From: Polynucleobacter meluiroseus
GTDB taxonomy: Bacteria > Bacteroidota > Bacteroidia > Flavobacteriales_D > Crocinitomicaceae
Length of the DNA stretch: 8,763 nt
Direction of reading: 5' to 3'
Assembly (NCBI GenBank): GCA_943328715.2
Contig: CALQBB020000013.1
Span: 1-8,763 of the forward strand
Position numbers and translations under genes: made by a program. The notes under the pieces were generated by a model, which saw only the letters and a list, made by a program, of their open reading frames with translations, was not told the origin of the DNA and searched no databases. Below are positions 6,495-8,763 of the stretch, in pieces; positions within the stretch are counted from its first letter, which is position 1, and each line of letters opens with the position of its first letter.

Positions 6495-8149
6495 CTAATA
6501 GCACCGAAAACTTCTTGTCCAATAAAGGTAATTTCGAAAACAGAATCAGCATTCAAATCTATTTAGAAGGAAACATGCCTTCTGAATTAAAACATTTTCA
6601 AACAGCTTTAAAAGATAAACTGCAGGATTTCAAACGTGTTGCGGGGAATCGCATTGAGTACTTATTCACGGATATCAATATCGGATCTGAAGAAGAAGTG
6701 AATGCTATGCGTGCACAATTGTACGACAAAGGAAAAGGAATCATGCCGTTGGAAATCCTATACATGAAGGACGGAACGCAAAGTAAAGTCATGCTGTTTC
6801 CAGGTGCAATCATGAGTTATACCGTTAATGGAATCACCAAGGAAAACATGGTGCAATTCCTTCCGGGAACACAACCCGGACATCCAAACAGCTTGGAGGA
6901 TATGGCGGAGATTATTGAAACGTCTCTGAACAACCTTGAATACAACTTGATTGCTAGTATGCGTCGATTGACGCAAGTGAACAAGCCAAGAATTGCTTTC
7001 CTTCAAGGACACGGTGAATTGACGTACCAACAAACCATGCGTGCGAGAGCACTTTTAGCGCCTTACTTCACGCTTTCCGATGTGAAATTATCGGATTCCA
7101 TTGCGGCATTAAACGACATCGATGGTGTCATCATCGCTAATCCACGCATTCCCTACTCGGACAGCAGCATGTACATTTTGGATCAATTTGTGATGCGCGG
7201 TGGCAAGTTAATGGTGTTCATGAATACGCTGGAACACGATGAAGATACGCTTATGGCACGCGGAATGACGCATTCCATGAGGAAAAACCTGAAATTGGAC
7301 CGCCTTCTATTCGATTATGGAATCAAGGTTCACGAAAACTACATGATGGATGTTCAATGTGCTCCCAAGATTGTTCCTTTTGCTGAATCAACGTTTATTC
7401 CATGGTTTTTTCACGTGATGGCGACTCCGTCCAAACACCCAATCACCCGAAATGTGGATCCAATTTTGTTGAAATACGCAAACGAAGTCAGCTTTGTGGA
7501 TTTACCGAATATCAAGCAAACAAGCCTACTGACCTCCTCGACAAACTCCATTCCTTCTGGACTTCAACCATTCGTTAATCTTGGCTTGCCATTGAATTAC
7601 GGCAAATCTCCAAAATTAGTCGAAAATCCAGAGGATGAAATCAATAAAATCTGTCTTGGCGGAATGGTCGAAGGGTATTTTAGCTCCCATTACAACAACC
7701 GCCTCCCACCTGAATTCGTCAAAAACCTTCCGAAGAAATATGCATTTCAAGCAAAAAGTCAGAAAGAAGGAAAAGTATTGCTCATAGGAAATGGAACCTT
7801 CTTTGCAAATACGTACGATTCCATGCCGAATCCAAAAGGATTGAACTACTTATACCGTCCAAATGGGTTTAATGAGTTGAAAATGGATTACGACTTATAC
7901 CAACGTCGCATCTCACTTTATTATGGAAATCAAGAGTTTTTCCAAAACATCGTCGATTACATGATGGGAGATAACTCCGTACTTGATATCCGTAGTCGTC
8001 AGATTGACATTAAGGAAATTGACAAGGAAAAGGTGGCGAAGTTCGCTGGATTCTATAAAACAATCAACATGCTCTTGCCGCTTGGAATCATCATTCTATT
8101 GAGCATGCTTATGAACTACATTCGAACGCGTCGTTACGCAAGAAAATAA
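6491..8149 (+). CDS. gldG: GldG main body (gliding motility ABC transporter, extracytoplasmic part), separated from its anchor by two stops
   Basis: GldG is the extracytoplasmic partner of GldF in the gliding ABC transporter. From TTG 6491 the frame is open for 552 codons, in the same frame as the ATG at 6356, so the full gene would be about 597 residues. The body starts ANSTENFLSNKGNFENRISI, followed by IYLEGNMPSELKHF, a central PRIAFLQGHGEL, the segment LDRLLFDYGIKV, and one C-terminal membrane helix (about 525-544 of this frame) with the tail RTRRYARK. Internal sequence is intact. The TTG is probably only the first legal codon after the stops: it lies inside the conserved Tyr-Ser-Leu motif. 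AAGGAG 12 bp upstream might allow some restart. Without the anchor the body would not be exported, so the gene is probably non-functional in this orientation. The next gene starts 6 bp after the stop. Confidence 0.88.
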   Translation: MANSTENFLSNKGNFENRISIQIYLEGNMPSELKHFQTALKDKLQDFKRVAGNRIEYLFTDINIGSEEEVNAMRAQLYDKGKGIMPLEILYMKDGTQSKVMLFPGAIMSYTVNGITKENMVQFLPGTQPGHPNSLEDMAEIIETSLNNLEYNLIASMRRLTQVNKPRIAFLQGHGELTYQQTMRARALLAPYFTLSDVKLSDSIAALNDIDGVIIANPRIPYSDSSMYILDQFVMRGGKLMVFMNTLEHDEDTLMARGMTHSMRKNLKLDRLLFDYGIKVHENYMMDVQCAPKIVPFAESTFIPWFFHVMATPSKHPITRNVDPILLKYANEVSFVDLPNIKQTSLLTSSTNSIPSGLQPFVNLGLPLNYGKSPKLVENPEDEINKICLGGMVEGYFSSHYNNRLPPEFVKNLPKKYAFQAKSQKEGKVLLIGNGTFFANTYDSMPNPKGLNYLYRPNGFNELKMDYDLYQRRISLYYGNQEFFQNIVDYMMGDNSVLDIRSRQIDIKEIDKEKVAKFAGFYKTINMLLPLGIIILLSMLMNYIRTRRYARK

Positions 8150-8155
8150 TCCTCC

Positions 8156-8763
8156 ATGAAAAAAATCAGTATTCTCCTTTCTTTAGTCGCAGTGCTTGTT
8201 GTCCTTGGATGGTTCGCTTTTGACTTGACAAGCAAAGATGGTGCAAGTGACTCCGAATTCATTGAATTTGCGGTGAAAGACACGAATTCAGTGACTAAAA
8301 TCATCATCTCTGATGCCTTTTCAAATACATTTACCTTGGTAAGAAATGGAGATGAATGGACGGACAAAAATGGTGGATGCATCATGCAGTCAAGTGCTCA
8401 TTATATCCTCGAAGCACTCGGGAATATTTCATTGAAAGGATATTTATCCGAAAAAAGCCACAAGCAATTTGTGAAACTGATGTCTGCGAGTCACACGAAA
8501 GTGGAAATTTTCCAAGACGGCGAATGGACTAAAACGTGGTACATCGGACCATCTGCGCAAGATCATAACGGACAAATCATGTTGTTGGAGACAGCAGATG
8601 GCGGCAAGAGTTCTAATCCAGTAATGATGCAAATTAAAGGGATGGCAGGAATCATTGAGCCTCGTTTTTTTGCTGACCCAAGAAAATGGGCTTGCACGAA
8701 CATTTTCGAACTTGAAATGGAACAAATTGCGAGTATTGATATCAAATATCCTAAAGAAAAACA
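8156..8763 (+). CDS. DUF4340 domain protein, 3' end outside the window
   Basis: An ATG at 8156 opens 202 complete codons with no stop before the window ends, so the gene is partial. It begins MKKISILLSLVAVLVVLGWF, an N-terminal membrane anchor (about residues 4-22), then a soluble part expected outside the inner membrane. The repeated pattern of a beta-rich domain, with TKIIISD...FTLVRNGDEWT followed by a helix, KGYLSEKSHKQFVKLM, then WYIGPSAQDHNG, fits DUF4340, a family commonly found next to GldG-like proteins in transporter operons. Function is unknown; the position 6 bp after gldG suggests a role in the same complex. The long frames on the opposite strand here are shadows of this gene. 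Confidence 0.8.
   Translation, partial: MKKISILLSLVAVLVVLGWFAFDLTSKDGASDSEFIEFAVKDTNSVTKIIISDAFSNTFTLVRNGDEWTDKNGGCIMQSSAHYILEALGNISLKGYLSEKSHKQFVKLMSASHTKVEIFQDGEWTKTWYIGPSAQDHNGQIMLLETADGGKSSNPVMMQIKGMAGIIEPRFFADPRKWACTNIFELEMEQIASIDIKYPKEK

Noticed and set aside
6470..6495. Frameshift as the cause of the gldG break
   Set aside because: The ATG at 6356 and the body at 6491 are in the same frame (135 bases apart), so no net insertion or deletion is needed.
8134..8745. Minus-strand frames across the last 600 bases
   Set aside because: They are antisense to the open plus-strand DUF4340 frame, which has a membrane anchor and tight spacing to gldG.

Overview
The window looks like chromosome of a gliding-type member of the Bacteroidota, most likely Flavobacteriales near Fluviicola/Crocinitomicaceae. 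This is an inference from gene content and style: GldF and GldG, the divergent PhoH / DUF62 pair, a 63-residue cold-shock protein, few Shine-Dalgarno sequences, and Bacteroidota-type promoters (TAnnTTTG at -7). No phage, insertion sequence, CRISPR array, tRNA or rRNA was seen.

Minus strand, 1-3961. phoH and purC overlap by four bases and form one unit. After a 111-bp gap come panB (pantothenate synthesis), a metal/cofactor ABC-transporter lipoprotein, and the first 21 codons of what is probably its permease. These last three are packed with a 3-bp gap and a 4-bp overlap.

Plus strand, 4053-5539. A DUF62 protein, transcribed divergently from phoH, is followed 4 bp later by a small ABM-type monooxygenase-fold protein. 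A separately promoted cold-shock gene comes next and ends in a textbook intrinsic terminator.

Plus strand, 5540-8763. A gldF-gldG-DUF4340 operon has its own promoter: an ABC-2 permease, its partner extracytoplasmic protein, and a third membrane-anchored protein that runs off the window. The gaps are 1 and 6 bp.

The most interesting point is in gldG. The frame opens normally at 6356 and encodes the N-terminal membrane anchor. It then hits TAA and TGA two codons apart (6479-6487) and continues open in the same frame to 8149. The stops lie in a 10-bp segment (6478-6487) flanked by perfect 7-bp inverted repeats, CCAAGGA and TCCTTGG. Turning only these 10 bp around on paper removes both stops and gives Lys-Asp-Gln-Arg-Tyr-Ser-Leu, the motif expected at this point of GldG. 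The simplest reading is a micro-inversion at a short hairpin that has switched gldG off in the sequenced molecule. It could be a reversible on/off switch, a fixed mutation, or a hairpin-driven sequencing artefact. Reads covering both orientations would decide.
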